From NCBI RefSeq assembly GCF_008039875.1, contig NZ_VRUU01000009.1, forward strand, positions 1 through 64,000: a DNA stretch of 64,000 nt. Reading direction: 5' to 3'. Shown in pieces: positions 8,955 through 16,869 of this stretch (position 1 is the stretch's first letter; every line of letters starts with the position of its first letter). Origin of the DNA: Methylobacterium sp. WL119 (lineage in GTDB: Bacteria > Pseudomonadota > Alphaproteobacteria > Rhizobiales > Beijerinckiaceae). The position numbers were made by a program, and so were the translations under genes. Below the pieces are notes generated by a model, which saw nothing but the letters and a program-made list of their open reading frames with translations, ran no database searches and had not been told where the DNA came from.

Positions 8955-10427
8955 TCAGTGTCCCGGTGCTGCCATCGCACCGGGCTTGTCGTGGGTGCCG
9001 AGGCGTTCGACCAGGGTCGCGCTCGCGCGGTTGAGGCCGACGATCTCGACCGCCCGGCCGTGATGGCGGAACTTCAGCACCACCCGGTCGAGGGCATTGA
9101 TCGCCGTGATGTCCCAGAAATGCGCCGCCGAAAGGTCGAGCACGATCCGCTCGGCGTCGTCGCGGAAATCGAACGCGCCGTGGAATGCCTCGGCCGTCGC
9201 GAAGAACAGCTGCCCGGTGACGACGTAGGTGCGGACCACGCCCTCCCGGCGGCTCTCGACGCGGAAGACGCGGGCGACCTTGCCCGCGAAGAACACGCCC
9301 GACAGCAGCACGCCGACGAGGACGCCGCGGGCGAGGTCGTGGGTTGCGACCACCACCGCGACGGTGGCGAGCATCACCACGCTGGACGAGCCCGGGTGCC
9401 GGGCGAGGTCGCGGATCGAGCGCCAGGAGAAGGTCTGGATCGAGACGAAGATCATCACCGCGACCAGCGCCGCCATCGGGATCTGCCGGACGTAGGCGCC
9501 GAGCGCGACGATCAGGAACAGCAGGAAGCAGCCCGCCCACAGGCACGACAGGCGACCGCGGGCGCCGGAGGTGACGTTGATCACCGTCTGCCCGATCATG
9601 GCGCAGCCGGCCATGCCGCCGAAGAGGCCCGAGACGATGTTGGCGGTGCCCTGGCCGAGGCATTCCCGGCTCTTGTCGCTGCCGGTATCGGTCATCTCGT
9701 CGACGATCGCCGCCGTCATCAGCGATTCGAGCAGGCCGACCATGGCGACCGTGGCGGCGTAGGGCAGGATGATCCGCAAGGTCTCGAAGCTCAGCGGGAC
9801 CTGCGGCGGCAGGAACGAGGGCAGGCTGCTCGGCAGCGCGCCCATGTCGCCGACCGTGCGGATCGGCAGCGCCAGCGCGATCGCGGCGATCGTCAGGAGG
9901 ACGATGCAGACGAGCGGTGAGGGCACCGCCCTGGTGAGGCGCGGAAGGCCGTAGACGATCGCCAGCCCGATCGCGACCATCGCGTAGACGGTCGGACCGC
10001 GCCCGATCAGCTCGGGCATCTGCGCGAGGAAGATCAGGATCGCGAGGGCATTGACGAAGCCGGTGATCACCGAGCGCGAGACGAAGCGCATCAGGTCGCC
10101 GAGCCGCAGCAGGCCGGCGCCGATCTGGATCAGGCCGGCGAGGATCGAGGCGGCCAGCAGGTATTGCAGGCCGTGCTCGCGCACCAGCCCCGCCATCACC
10201 AGGGCGGTGGCGCCGGTGGCGGCCGAGATCATCGCCGGCCGTCCGCCGACGATCGCGGTGGTCACCGCGATGCAGAACGAGGCGTAGAGCCCGACCTGCG
10301 GATCGACGCCGGCGATGAGCGAGAAGGCGATCGCCTCCGGAATGAGCGCGAGCGCGACGACGGTGCCGGCGAGGAGCTCGCGCGGCACGTGCGGGGCCCA
10401 TTCGGCCCGCAAGGTTTGAAAGGTCAT
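8955..10427 (-). CDS. SulP-family anion transporter with STAS domain
   Basis: An inner-membrane anion carrier of 490 residues. The SulP signature region is at the N-terminus ([20 protein letters not shown]), followed by about ten to twelve hydrophobic segments to about residue 370. A cytoplasmic STAS domain follows ([20 protein letters not shown]). The compact length and the segment [17 protein letters not shown] are like the bicarbonate or sulfate carriers of the BicA/YvdB type, but the substrate cannot be decided from sequence. It is convergent with lysA (15-nt gap). No carbonic anhydrase or cysteine-pathway gene is adjacent. Confidence 0.9.
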   Translation of the reverse strand: MTFQTLRAEWAPHVPRELLAGTVVALALIPEAIAFSLIAGVDPQVGLYASFCIAVTTAIVGGRPAMISAATGATALVMAGLVREHGLQYLLAASILAGLIQIGAGLLRLGDLMRFVSRSVITGFVNALAILIFLAQMPELIGRGPTVYAMVAIGLAIVYGLPRLTRAVPSPLVCIVLLTIAAIALALPIRTVGDMGALPSSLPSFLPPQVPLSFETLRIILPYAATVAMVGLLESLMTAAIVDEMTDTGSDKSRECLGQGTANIVSGLFGGMAGCAMIGQTVINVTSGARGRLSCLWAGCFLLFLIVALGAYVRQIPMAALVAVMIFVSIQTFSWRSIRDLARHPGSSSVVMLATVAVVVATHDLARGVLVGVLLSGVFFAGKVARVFRVESRREGVVRTYVVTGQLFFATAEAFHGAFDFRDDAERIVLDLSAAHFWDITAINALDRVVLKFRHHGRAVEIVGLNRASATLVERLGTHDKPGAMAAPGH

Positions 10428-10649
10428 GCAAAGGATCCGGCCCGCGCCCGCGGAAGGCGGCGTGCGGGCTCATGAGAGACGGGATTTCGACGGGAGACGG
10501 TTCGGCGGCCCAAGCGCGATGCCCCGAGGAAACGGGGACCGCAGGGCGTCGCGCGCGCTACGGCGGCGTCATCGATGACGGGCGAACGTCTGCCGGAACC
10601 ATGAGACCCTGTTAGACAGCGGCACCCGGCCACGCAACCCGCCGCCCGC

Positions 10650-11693
10650 TCATGCCGGTGCCGCAGCGACGGCCCGCAGATCCGCGACCAGCTCGGCGAC
10701 GCGCTCACGCTTCGCGTCCCAGGCGAACATGAACCGGGCTCCACCACCGATGAAGGTGTAGAAGCGCCAGCCCCTGCCGCGCAGGCGTTCCATCGTGTCC
10801 GCCGGCATCGCCAGGAACACGGCGTTGGCCTGGACCGGGAACATCGGCGCGATGCCGGGCATGTCCGCGACCGCCGCCGCGAAGTCCTGTGCGCAGGCGT
10901 TGCCGTGCGCGGCGTTGCTCAGCCACGCCCCGCTCTCCAGCATCCCGACCCAGGGGGCCGAGAGGAAGCGCATCTTCGAGGCGAGCTGCCCCGCCTGCTT
11001 GCAGCGATAGCCGAAATCCTCAGCCAGTGCGGCGTCGAAGAACACCACCGCCTCGCCAGCATGCATGCCGTTCTTGGTGCCGCCGAAGCAGAGCACGTCG
11101 ACGCCCGACCGCCACGTCATGTCCGCCGCGCTGCATCCGAGATGGGCGCAGGCGTTGGCGAAGCGGGCCCCGTCCATGTGCAGCGACAGGCCGAGGTCGC
11201 GGCAGGTCGCCGAGATCGCCCGCAACTCGGCAAGGGTGTAGACCTGCCCCGTCTCGGTCGGCTGCGTCACCGTCACCACGCGGACCTTCGGGAAGTGGAT
11301 GTCCTTGCGGTTGGTGGCGAGCGCCCGGATCGCGTCCGGGGTCAGCTTGCCGCTCTCGGTGCGGACCGTGAGCAGCTTCGAGCCGTTGGAGAAGAACTCC
11401 GGCGCGCCGCACTCGTCGGTCTCCACGTGGGCGGCGTCGGCACAGATCACGCTGTGGTAGGAGCGGCAGAGCGCGGCCAGCGCCAGCGCGTTGGCGGCCG
11501 TGCCGTTGAAGGCGAAGAACACCTCGCAGCGGCTCTCGAACAGGGTGCGGAAGGCATCCGCCGCGCGTGCCGTCCAGGCATCCTCGCCGTAGGCCGGCGC
11601 ATGCCCGGCATTGGCGGCCGCCATCGCCGCCCAGGCTTCCGGGCAGATGCCGGAATAGTTGTCGCTGGCGAATTGCTGCGCGTCGTCGGTCAT
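10650..11693 (-). CDS. ltaE: Low-specificity L-threonine aldolase
   Basis: A PLP-dependent aldolase predicted to cleave L-threonine or allo-threonine to glycine and acetaldehyde, 347 residues. It begins with the family pattern FASDNYSGICPEAW. It has the active-site histidine region DAAHVETDECGA, the cofactor aspartate in LHMDGARFANA, and the Schiff-base lysine in CFGGTKNG. The ATG at 11693 is the only start giving this N-terminus. It lies alone, with 222 nt to the SulP gene downstream and a 404-nt gap upstream shared with rpsU on the other strand. In a methylotroph it might feed glycine metabolism; that is inference. Confidence 0.9.
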   Translation of the reverse strand: MTDDAQQFASDNYSGICPEAWAAMAAANAGHAPAYGEDAWTARAADAFRTLFESRCEVFFAFNGTAANALALAALCRSYHSVICADAAHVETDECGAPEFFSNGSKLLTVRTESGKLTPDAIRALATNRKDIHFPKVRVVTVTQPTETGQVYTLAELRAISATCRDLGLSLHMDGARFANACAHLGCSAADMTWRSGVDVLCFGGTKNGMHAGEAVVFFDAALAEDFGYRCKQAGQLASKMRFLSAPWVGMLESGAWLSNAAHGNACAQDFAAAVADMPGIAPMFPVQANAVFLAMPADTMERLRGRGWRFYTFIGGGARFMFAWDAKRERVAELVADLRAVAAAPA

Positions 11694-12097
11694 CGCTGTC
11701 TCTCACCCGTCATGAGCGTCCCTTCGCCAGCCTTGCCGGGACGAGTCCGGCCTGGGATGTCATACCCGACTTAGGACGGCATTGCAGGAGCCGGGCCGGA
11801 TTGCTGCGCCCGGCATGTCCTGTGCGGGCGGACGACGGCTTTCCGCCCTGCGTCCGCGCGGTCACACCGCACACGGATCGACGTCGTGTCGCCAATCCGG
11901 TTGGAACTCGCAGGCGCTTGGTGTAAGAGCCTGCCCAAGGTGCAGATTTGGTGCCGAATCGAGACGGTCCGAACCGCGTCCCGCCCGGGCGATCCCCGGG
12001 TCCGGGGCGCTGTCGGTTTCCCGCAATGCTCGCGGGCGTCACGCTGACCGCGCCGACCGAATGCCACGTTCAAACCGGTTCTAGAGGATCCACTCCG
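11694..12097. other. Divergent intergenic region between ltaE and rpsU
   Basis: 404 nt between divergent genes. It must carry the promoters of both ltaE (leftward) and rpsU (rightward). No reading frame with convincing protein features was found. I see no terminator and no palindrome longer than about 6 bp. The stretch around 11915-11960 is slightly less GC-rich and is the most likely position for the rpsU promoter, but no -35/-10 pair can be assigned with confidence. Confidence 0.4.
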
Positions 12098-12418
12098 TTG
12101 CAGGTACTCGTTCGCGATAACAACGTCGATCAGGCGCTCCGCGTCCTCAAGAAGAAGATGCAGCGCGAAGGCATCTTCCGCGAGATGAAGCAGCGCAAGG
12201 CCTACGAGAAGCCGTCCGTGCGCAAGGCGCGCGAGAAGGCCGAGGCGGTCCGTCGCGCCCGCAAGCAGGCCCGCAAGACCGCGATCCGCGAGGGCCTGAT
12301 CGCTGCTCCGAAGCCGAAGCCCCGTTTCGGCGCCGGCGCCCCCCGTCGTCCCGGCTTCCCGTCGATGACCCCGTCCGCTCCGGCCGGCGGCGCTCCGGCG
12401 GCTTCCGCCGCCGAGTAA
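12098..12418 (+). CDS. rpsU: 30S ribosomal protein S21
   Basis: A small-subunit ribosomal protein. The first 70 residues are the canonical S21 ([20 protein letters not shown], then [13 protein letters not shown] and an Arg/Lys-rich helix). The start must be the TTG at 12098, because the conserved QVLVRDNN follows it immediately and an AGAGGA ribosome-binding site lies at 12083-12088. At 106 residues it is longer than E. coli S21 (71): about 35 extra residues, rich in Ala, Pro and Gly, form a flexible C-terminal tail. A strong intrinsic terminator follows about 40 nt later, so it is probably transcribed alone. Confidence 0.96.
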   Translation: MQVLVRDNNVDQALRVLKKKMQREGIFREMKQRKAYEKPSVRKAREKAEAVRRARKQARKTAIREGLIAAPKPKPRFGAGAPRRPGFPSMTPSAPAGGAPAASAAE

Positions 12419-12457
12419 GACGATCCGGGCCGCGAGGCCCGTCGATCGCCATCCTCG

Positions 12458-12494
12458 AAAAAGGCCCGGCCGCCTTTGCGGTCCGGGCTTTTTT
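12458..12494 (+). terminator. Intrinsic terminator of rpsU
   Basis: A hairpin with arms GCCCGG / CCGGGC extended by A-rich/T-rich pairing, followed directly by a run of T (GGGCTTTTTTC). It is one of only two obvious T-tailed terminators in the window. Confidence 0.9.
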
Positions 12495-12556
12495 CGTTCG
12501 TGAAAGGATCTCGGACGACGCCGCGTGCGCCGTCCTCGTATCGGACCGGAACGCGC

Positions 12557-12949
12557 TCAGGCGGCGCGGGCGGCTTCCGTCGCGTGCTCGGCCTGGACCA
12601 GCACGTCGAGGGCGCGCCACGGCTTCTGCATGAACACCGCCTGCGCCGGCATCCTCGCATCGCCGCCGGCATCGTAGCCCGAGGTCACCACCACCCGCAC
12701 GTCCGGCCAGCGGCGCTCGACGGTGCGGGCGAGCGCGAGCCCATCCATGGCGCCCGGCAGGCGGATGTCGGCGAAGAGCAGCGCGACGGTGACGTCGTCG
12801 CGCTCCAGGATCGAAATCGCGGCCTCCGCGCTGTCGCAGGCGATCACCCCGAGGTCGGTCTCCTCGAGCACGGCGGCGGCGAGGTTGCGGACCGCGGCAT
12901 CGTCCTCGACGACGAGGGCGACCGGACAAGGGGAGGGGGCGCGGTCCAT
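12557..12949 (-). CDS. Single-domain response regulator (receiver only)
   Basis: A 130-residue CheY-like receiver without an output domain. The acidic pair is in LVVEDDAAV (residues 13-17), the phosphoacceptor is D61 in FADIRLPG, the switch threonine/serine region is VVTSGYD, and the conserved lysine is K109 in MQKPW. The start ATG is set by a perfect AAGGAGG site at 12953-12959. The FADIRLPGAMDG and GYDAGGDA features are typical of receivers paired with PAS-type hybrid kinases in this order of bacteria. No histidine kinase is adjacent; the hybrid kinase at 32.9-35.7 kb is a candidate only by co-occurrence. Confidence 0.88.
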   Translation of the reverse strand: MDRAPSPCPVALVVEDDAAVRNLAAAVLEETDLGVIACDSAEAAISILERDDVTVALLFADIRLPGAMDGLALARTVERRWPDVRVVVTSGYDAGGDARMPAQAVFMQKPWRALDVLVQAEHATEAARAA

Positions 12950-13288
12950 GGGACCTCCTTCACGAGATGTTGCGGATGCGGGTTCGATGCCTGACCGGCG
13001 ACGCGACCTCATGCGTGGGGCGCTGATTCCCGGATGAGCCATGCTGCGCCGTCCGAAGCCGGGTAACAAGAGTCCGAATTCGTCTCAAGCGCATGCCTGC
13101 GTTGCGACCGGTTTGGCGAGGATCCGTTCAGGAGCGCACAAACTCCGTGCATGCTGCAGTGCGTTAGCGAACTGTTCATCATCGACAACGAAATGTTACG
13201 GTTCGGCGACGGCGTGGCACCGGGCTTGCCCGAGGGCAGACTGGGTAAGGTTCGCGCCAGCGCGATCAGCAAGAGGTTGGCCCCAACC
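12950..13288. other. Divergent intergenic region (response regulator / glutamine amidotransferase)
   Basis: 339 nt between divergent genes. It contains the AAGGAGG ribosome-binding site of the response regulator (12953-12959) and the upstream region of the amidotransferase. The part from about 13060 to 13200 is clearly less GC-rich than its surroundings, as expected for promoters. A short frame from 13151 runs in frame into the amidotransferase but would displace its catalytic N-terminal cysteine, so it is not taken as coding. No other element was recognised. Confidence 0.4.
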
Positions 13289-14080
13289 ATGTGCCGCTTC
13301 CTGGCCTATAGTGGTGAGCCGGTTTTCCTGTCGGACCTCGTCTGCGCGCCGACGCACTCGCTTGTGCATCAATCGTTGCACGCCGAGCAGGGGAAGACCG
13401 AGACCAACGGCGACGGCTTCGGCCTCGGCTGGTACGGCGAACGACCGGAGCCGGGCGTCTATCGCGACATCTCGCCCGCCTGGTCGGACGAGAACCTCGT
13501 CAACCTGTGCGGGCAGGTCCGCGCGCGGACCTTCTTCGCGCACGTGCGCGCCTCCACCGGGACGGCGACCGCGCGGACCAACTGCCACCCCTTCGTGAAC
13601 GGCCGGCACCTGTTCATGCACAACGGTCAGATCGGCGGATACCTGCGGATCAAGCGACGCCTCGAGGCGCTGATCCCGGACGCCCTGTACGACGGGCGTC
13701 GCGGCAGCACCGACTCCGAGGCCCTTTTCCTGCTCGCCCTCTCCAACGGTCTTGCTGAGGACCCGATCGGCGCCATGGCCGAGACCTTGGCCACCGTGCG
13801 CGACTTGATGAAGGCGGCCGGCATCACCGAGCCGCTGCGCTTCACCGCGCTGCTGACCGACGGCGACGAGCTCATCGCCTATCGGTGGGCCTGCGATGCG
13901 CGGCCCCCGAGCCTGTACTATCGCCAGACCGAGGCCGGCCTGGTCGTGGTCTCCGAGCCGATCGACGGCGCCAAGGACGGCTGGCAGGTCGTGCCGAAGG
14001 GCGGCACGCTGCGCGCGCGCCGCGGCGGCCCCGTCACGGTGAAGGGCCCGGAGCCGGTCAAGCGCAGCATCGCCGCCTGA
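13289..14080 (+). CDS. Class II glutamine amidotransferase (YafJ/EgtC-like)
   Basis: An N-terminal-nucleophile amidotransferase-like hydrolase of 263 residues. Cleavage of Met1 exposes Cys2 (MCRFLAYSG), the nucleophile. The class II pattern continues with DGFGLGWYG, AHVRASTG, NCHPFVNGRHLFMHNGQI and GSTDSEALF. This arrangement belongs to the YafJ/EgtC-like group, some of which act as amidohydrolases on gamma-glutamyl compounds. No ergothioneine genes (egtB, egtD) are nearby, so the substrate is open. The ATG at 13289 is required because longer starts would block the N-terminal cysteine. Confidence 0.88.
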   Translation: MCRFLAYSGEPVFLSDLVCAPTHSLVHQSLHAEQGKTETNGDGFGLGWYGERPEPGVYRDISPAWSDENLVNLCGQVRARTFFAHVRASTGTATARTNCHPFVNGRHLFMHNGQIGGYLRIKRRLEALIPDALYDGRRGSTDSEALFLLALSNGLAEDPIGAMAETLATVRDLMKAAGITEPLRFTALLTDGDELIAYRWACDARPPSLYYRQTEAGLVVVSEPIDGAKDGWQVVPKGGTLRARRGGPVTVKGPEPVKRSIAA

Positions 14081-14197
14081 GCCGGACATCCCGGCCGGTT
14101 CGTTCCCGCCGGCGCCTTGCCCCCGGCGGCGTCGAGCGCGACATTGCCTCGGTCGCCGGCCCATCGCGGCCGGCCGGGCAGGGATCGCAGAGTCGAC

Positions 14198-15631
14198 ATG
14201 TATCCGGACGTGACGCTTCACATCGCCGGCGCCTGGGTCGCCGGCTCGGGCGGCGAGACGCTGCCGGTGCTCAACCCCGCCACCGGCGAGACGATCGGGC
14301 GATGCGCCGTCGCCACCCGGGACGACCTCGACCGGGCGCTCGAGGCCGCCGCGCGCGGCTTCGCGCAGTGGCGCAAGGTCTCGGCCTTCGATCGCGGCAA
14401 GGTACTGCGCCGGGCCGCCGACCTGCTGCGGGAGCGCGCCGACGCCATCGCCCGGATCATGACGCTGGAGCAGGGCAAGCCCCTCGCCGAGGCGCGCATC
14501 GAGACGATGGCCGCGGCCGACGTCACCGACTGGTTCGCCGAGGAAGGCAAGCGCGCCTACGGCCGGGTGATCCCGCCCCGCGGCGACGGGGTGCTGCAGT
14601 TCGTGGTGCGCGAGCCGGTCGGGCCGGTGGCCTGCTTCACCCCGTGGAACTTCCCGATCAACCAGGCCGTCCGCAAGATCGCCGCCGCGCTTTGCACCGG
14701 CAATCCGGTGATCCTCAAGGGCCCCGAGGACACGCCGGCGAGCTGCGCCGAGCTGGTGCGCGCCTACCTCGATGCCGGCGTGCCGGGCGATTGCCTCGCG
14801 CTGGTCTACGGCGATCCGGCGACGATCTCGTCGTACCTGATCCCGCATCCGGTAATCCGGAAGATCTCGTTCACCGGCTCGACCGTGGTCGGCAAGCAGC
14901 TCGCGGCCCTGGCCGGCCAGCACATGAAGCGGGCGACGATGGAGCTCGGCGGCCACGCGCCGGCGATCGTCTTCGGCGATGCCGACGTCGAGAAGGCGGT
15001 GGCGGTTCTCGGCGCCAACAAGTTCCGCAACGCCGGCCAGGTCTGCGTCGCGCCGACCCGCTTCCTCGTCCACGATACGGTGTTCGACCGCTTCGTCGAC
15101 GGCTTCACCGACCTCGCCTCCAACCTGAAGGTCGGCGACGGCCTCGATCCCGAGACGAAGATGGGGCCCCTGATCCACGGGCGGCGCCTGGAGGCGATGG
15201 AAGCGCTGGTCGCCGATGCCAACGCGCAGGGCGCCACGCTGCGCACCGGCGGCAAGCGCATCGGCAACCGCGGCAACTTCTTCGAGCCGACGGTGCTGAC
15301 CGACCTGCCGCTGACGTCCCGGATCATGAACGAGGAGCCGTTCGGCCCCGTCGCGGCGATCCAGCGCTTCTCCGACGACGCGGAAGCCTACGCGGAGGCC
15401 AACCGTCTGCCCTACGGCTTGGCGGCCTACGCCTACACCCGCTCGTCGGAGCGGGCGACGCGGGTGTCGAGCATGGTCGAGAGCGGCATGGTCTCGATCA
15501 ACCACCACGGCATCGCCCTGCCGGAGACGCCCTTCGGCGGGGTGAAGGAATCCGGCTACGGCAGCGAGGGCGGCTCCGAAGCGCTGGACGGCTACCTCGC
15601 CACCAAGTTCGTCACGCAGGCGAATTTCTAG
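14198..15631 (+). CDS. NAD(P)-dependent aldehyde dehydrogenase (succinate-semialdehyde dehydrogenase-like)
   Basis: Oxidises an aldehyde to the acid, 477 residues, full length. Catalytic features are the oxyanion asparagine in TPWNFPINQ, the cofactor loop [12 protein letters not shown], the general-base glutamate in MELGGHAP, and the nucleophilic cysteine in [11 protein letters not shown]. The C-terminal [10 protein letters not shown] and [11 protein letters not shown] are standard. Overall pattern is closest to GabD-type succinate-semialdehyde dehydrogenases, but single-domain aldehyde dehydrogenases are hard to separate by eye. It stands alone with no aminotransferase nearby. Confidence 0.88.
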   Translation: MYPDVTLHIAGAWVAGSGGETLPVLNPATGETIGRCAVATRDDLDRALEAAARGFAQWRKVSAFDRGKVLRRAADLLRERADAIARIMTLEQGKPLAEARIETMAAADVTDWFAEEGKRAYGRVIPPRGDGVLQFVVREPVGPVACFTPWNFPINQAVRKIAAALCTGNPVILKGPEDTPASCAELVRAYLDAGVPGDCLALVYGDPATISSYLIPHPVIRKISFTGSTVVGKQLAALAGQHMKRATMELGGHAPAIVFGDADVEKAVAVLGANKFRNAGQVCVAPTRFLVHDTVFDRFVDGFTDLASNLKVGDGLDPETKMGPLIHGRRLEAMEALVADANAQGATLRTGGKRIGNRGNFFEPTVLTDLPLTSRIMNEEPFGPVAAIQRFSDDAEAYAEANRLPYGLAAYAYTRSSERATRVSSMVESGMVSINHHGIALPETPFGGVKESGYGSEGGSEALDGYLATKFVTQANF

Positions 15632-15658
15632 GCCTCGAAGGCAGGTTCACCGCGTCTT

Positions 15659-15681
15659 CTCTCCCCCCCTGCGGGGGAGGG
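15659..15681. repeat. Short C/G-run palindrome between convergent genes
   Basis: Arms CTCCCCCC / GGGGGAG around a CTGC centre. It sits in the 68-nt gap between the aldehyde dehydrogenase and slyX stops. It resembles the core of the larger palindromes at 28771-28905 and 44019-44073, and may act as a bidirectional transcription stop. Confidence 0.5.
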
Positions 15682-15699
15682 AAGGGCGCGCTGATGCCC

Positions 15700-15906
15700 T
15701 CAATAATGCGGCGGTGGGGGCTCGGCGCCGCCGGCAGCCGTGCGAGCGCCCGCCTCCTCGACGCGCTCGATCAGCGATTCCACCTGCCGCCGCAGCCGGT
15801 CGATCAGCCGCCACTGCTCGGTGACGGTGCGGTTAAGGTCGTCGATGGTCGCGTCCTGCTCGGTGAGGCGCATCTCGAGATGGTCGATGCGTGCGGACTC
15901 GCTCAT
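15700..15906 (-). CDS. slyX: SlyX family protein
   Basis: A 68-residue coiled-coil protein of unknown molecular role. Heptad-rich residues about 5-50 (RIDHLEMRLTEQDATIDDLN) and the terminal PPPPHY are hallmarks of SlyX. Its start overlaps the trhO stop by 4 nt (15903-15906), so the two are coupled on one transcript. Confidence 0.88.
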   Translation of the reverse strand: MSESARIDHLEMRLTEQDATIDDLNRTVTEQWRLIDRLRRQVESLIERVEEAGARTAAGGAEPPPPHY

Positions 15907-16649
15907 CGCAGGGCCTCCGGCGGATGGTCGGGCCGCTCGGCCAGCGCCGGCCCCAGCGCGATGCGGCCGTCGAAGACGAAGCAGTCGCCGGTCCAGCGGC
16001 TCTCGGCCTCCGGCACGGTCTCGAGGTATTTCAGGATGCCGCCCTGGAGCAGATGGACGTGCGCGAACCCGCGCGCCTTGAGGTAGGCGCCGGCCTTCTC
16101 GCAGCGGATGCCGCCGGTGCAGAACAGGGCGACCTCGGTGCAGGGGTTGAGCGTCTCCGCGAACGCGCGAAACTCGCCGAAGCGCGACAGACCGGGATCG
16201 ACCGCGCCCGCGAACGTGCCGAGCGCCACCTCGAACCGGTTGCGGGTGTCGACCGCCACCACCCCCGGCCGGTCGAGCAGCGCGTTCCAGTCCTCGGGCG
16301 CGACGTAGGTCCCGACCCCGTCGGCCGGGTCGGTGGCGCCGCCGTCGAAGGTCACGATCTCCGGCTTGCGCTTCACCTTCATCCGCGCGAACGGTGGCAC
16401 CTCAGCCGTCGACAGCTTGCATTCGAGCCGATCGAGGCGTCCGCCGAACAGGTCGGGCCCGTTCAGAGCGGGGAGGAACGCCGCGATCGCCTCGGCCGAG
16501 CCCGCCACCGTGCCGTTGATGCCTTCGTGCGCCAGCAGGAGCGTGCCGGTCAGGCCGAGGTCTTTGCACAAGCCCTCGATCACCGGCGCGAGCGTTGCGG
16601 CATCGGGGAGGGGGACGAACTGGTAGAGGGTGGCGACGGTTTGGAGCAT
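15903..16649 (-). CDS. trhO: tRNA uridine(34) hydroxylase TrhO (rhodanese family)
   Basis: Oxygen-dependent hydroxylation of U34 in tRNA, forming 5-hydroxyuridine. The 248 residues show the N-terminal YceA-type domain (LLLAHEGINGTVAGS, then KVKRKPEIVTFD) and a C-terminal rhodanese domain. The rhodanese active-site cysteine sits in FCTGGIRCEKAGAYL, matching the family motif, and VAVDTRNRFEV precedes it. It is the first gene of a two-gene unit with slyX. Upstream lies an intergenic palindromic repeat rather than another gene of this unit. Confidence 0.92.
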   Translation of the reverse strand: MLQTVATLYQFVPLPDAATLAPVIEGLCKDLGLTGTLLLAHEGINGTVAGSAEAIAAFLPALNGPDLFGGRLDRLECKLSTAEVPPFARMKVKRKPEIVTFDGGATDPADGVGTYVAPEDWNALLDRPGVVAVDTRNRFEVALGTFAGAVDPGLSRFGEFRAFAETLNPCTEVALFCTGGIRCEKAGAYLKARGFAHVHLLQGGILKYLETVPEAESRWTGDCFVFDGRIALGPALAERPDHPPEALR

Positions 16650-16717
16650 GGCGCGGGTTTAGCAGGGCCTCGCTATTCGGGGAATTCACACGCGGTCCGC
16701 CATTCCCGTCCTCGACT

Positions 16718-16813
16718 CATCCTAAGGTGCCCGCGTCAGCGGGCGTCGAAGGAGGCCTCCAGAACCCTCGGTGCGACCTGGAGGCCCCCGCCGGGCTTCG
16801 ACGCCTCAGGATG
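16718..16813. repeat. Interspersed palindromic repeat with nested hairpin
   Basis: Two imperfect inverted arms of about 36-45 nt. The outer ends CATCCT / AGGATG and the inner ends GGCCTCCAG / CTGGAGGCC pair, and both arms contain GTCGAAG / CTTCGAC. The left arm carries an extra perfect hairpin, GCCCGC-GTCA-GCGGGC (16729-16744), so the whole can fold as a Y. It occupies the gap between trhO and polA and looks like the dispersed intergenic repeats common in Hyphomicrobiales genomes. Confidence 0.7.
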
Positions 16814-16869
16814 CAGTGGTTTGACGGAGGTCTGAAGCTCGATCACTTGACGACCGGGTGAGCCCCCGC

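Noticed and set aside
13151-13288. An N-terminal extension of the class II amidotransferase
   Set aside because: It would bury the catalytic cysteine that must be residue 2.
13196-15508. A 770-codon minus-strand frame opposite the amidotransferase and aldehyde dehydrogenase genes
   Set aside because: The composition is that of a reverse-strand shadow, and it spans two unrelated real genes.
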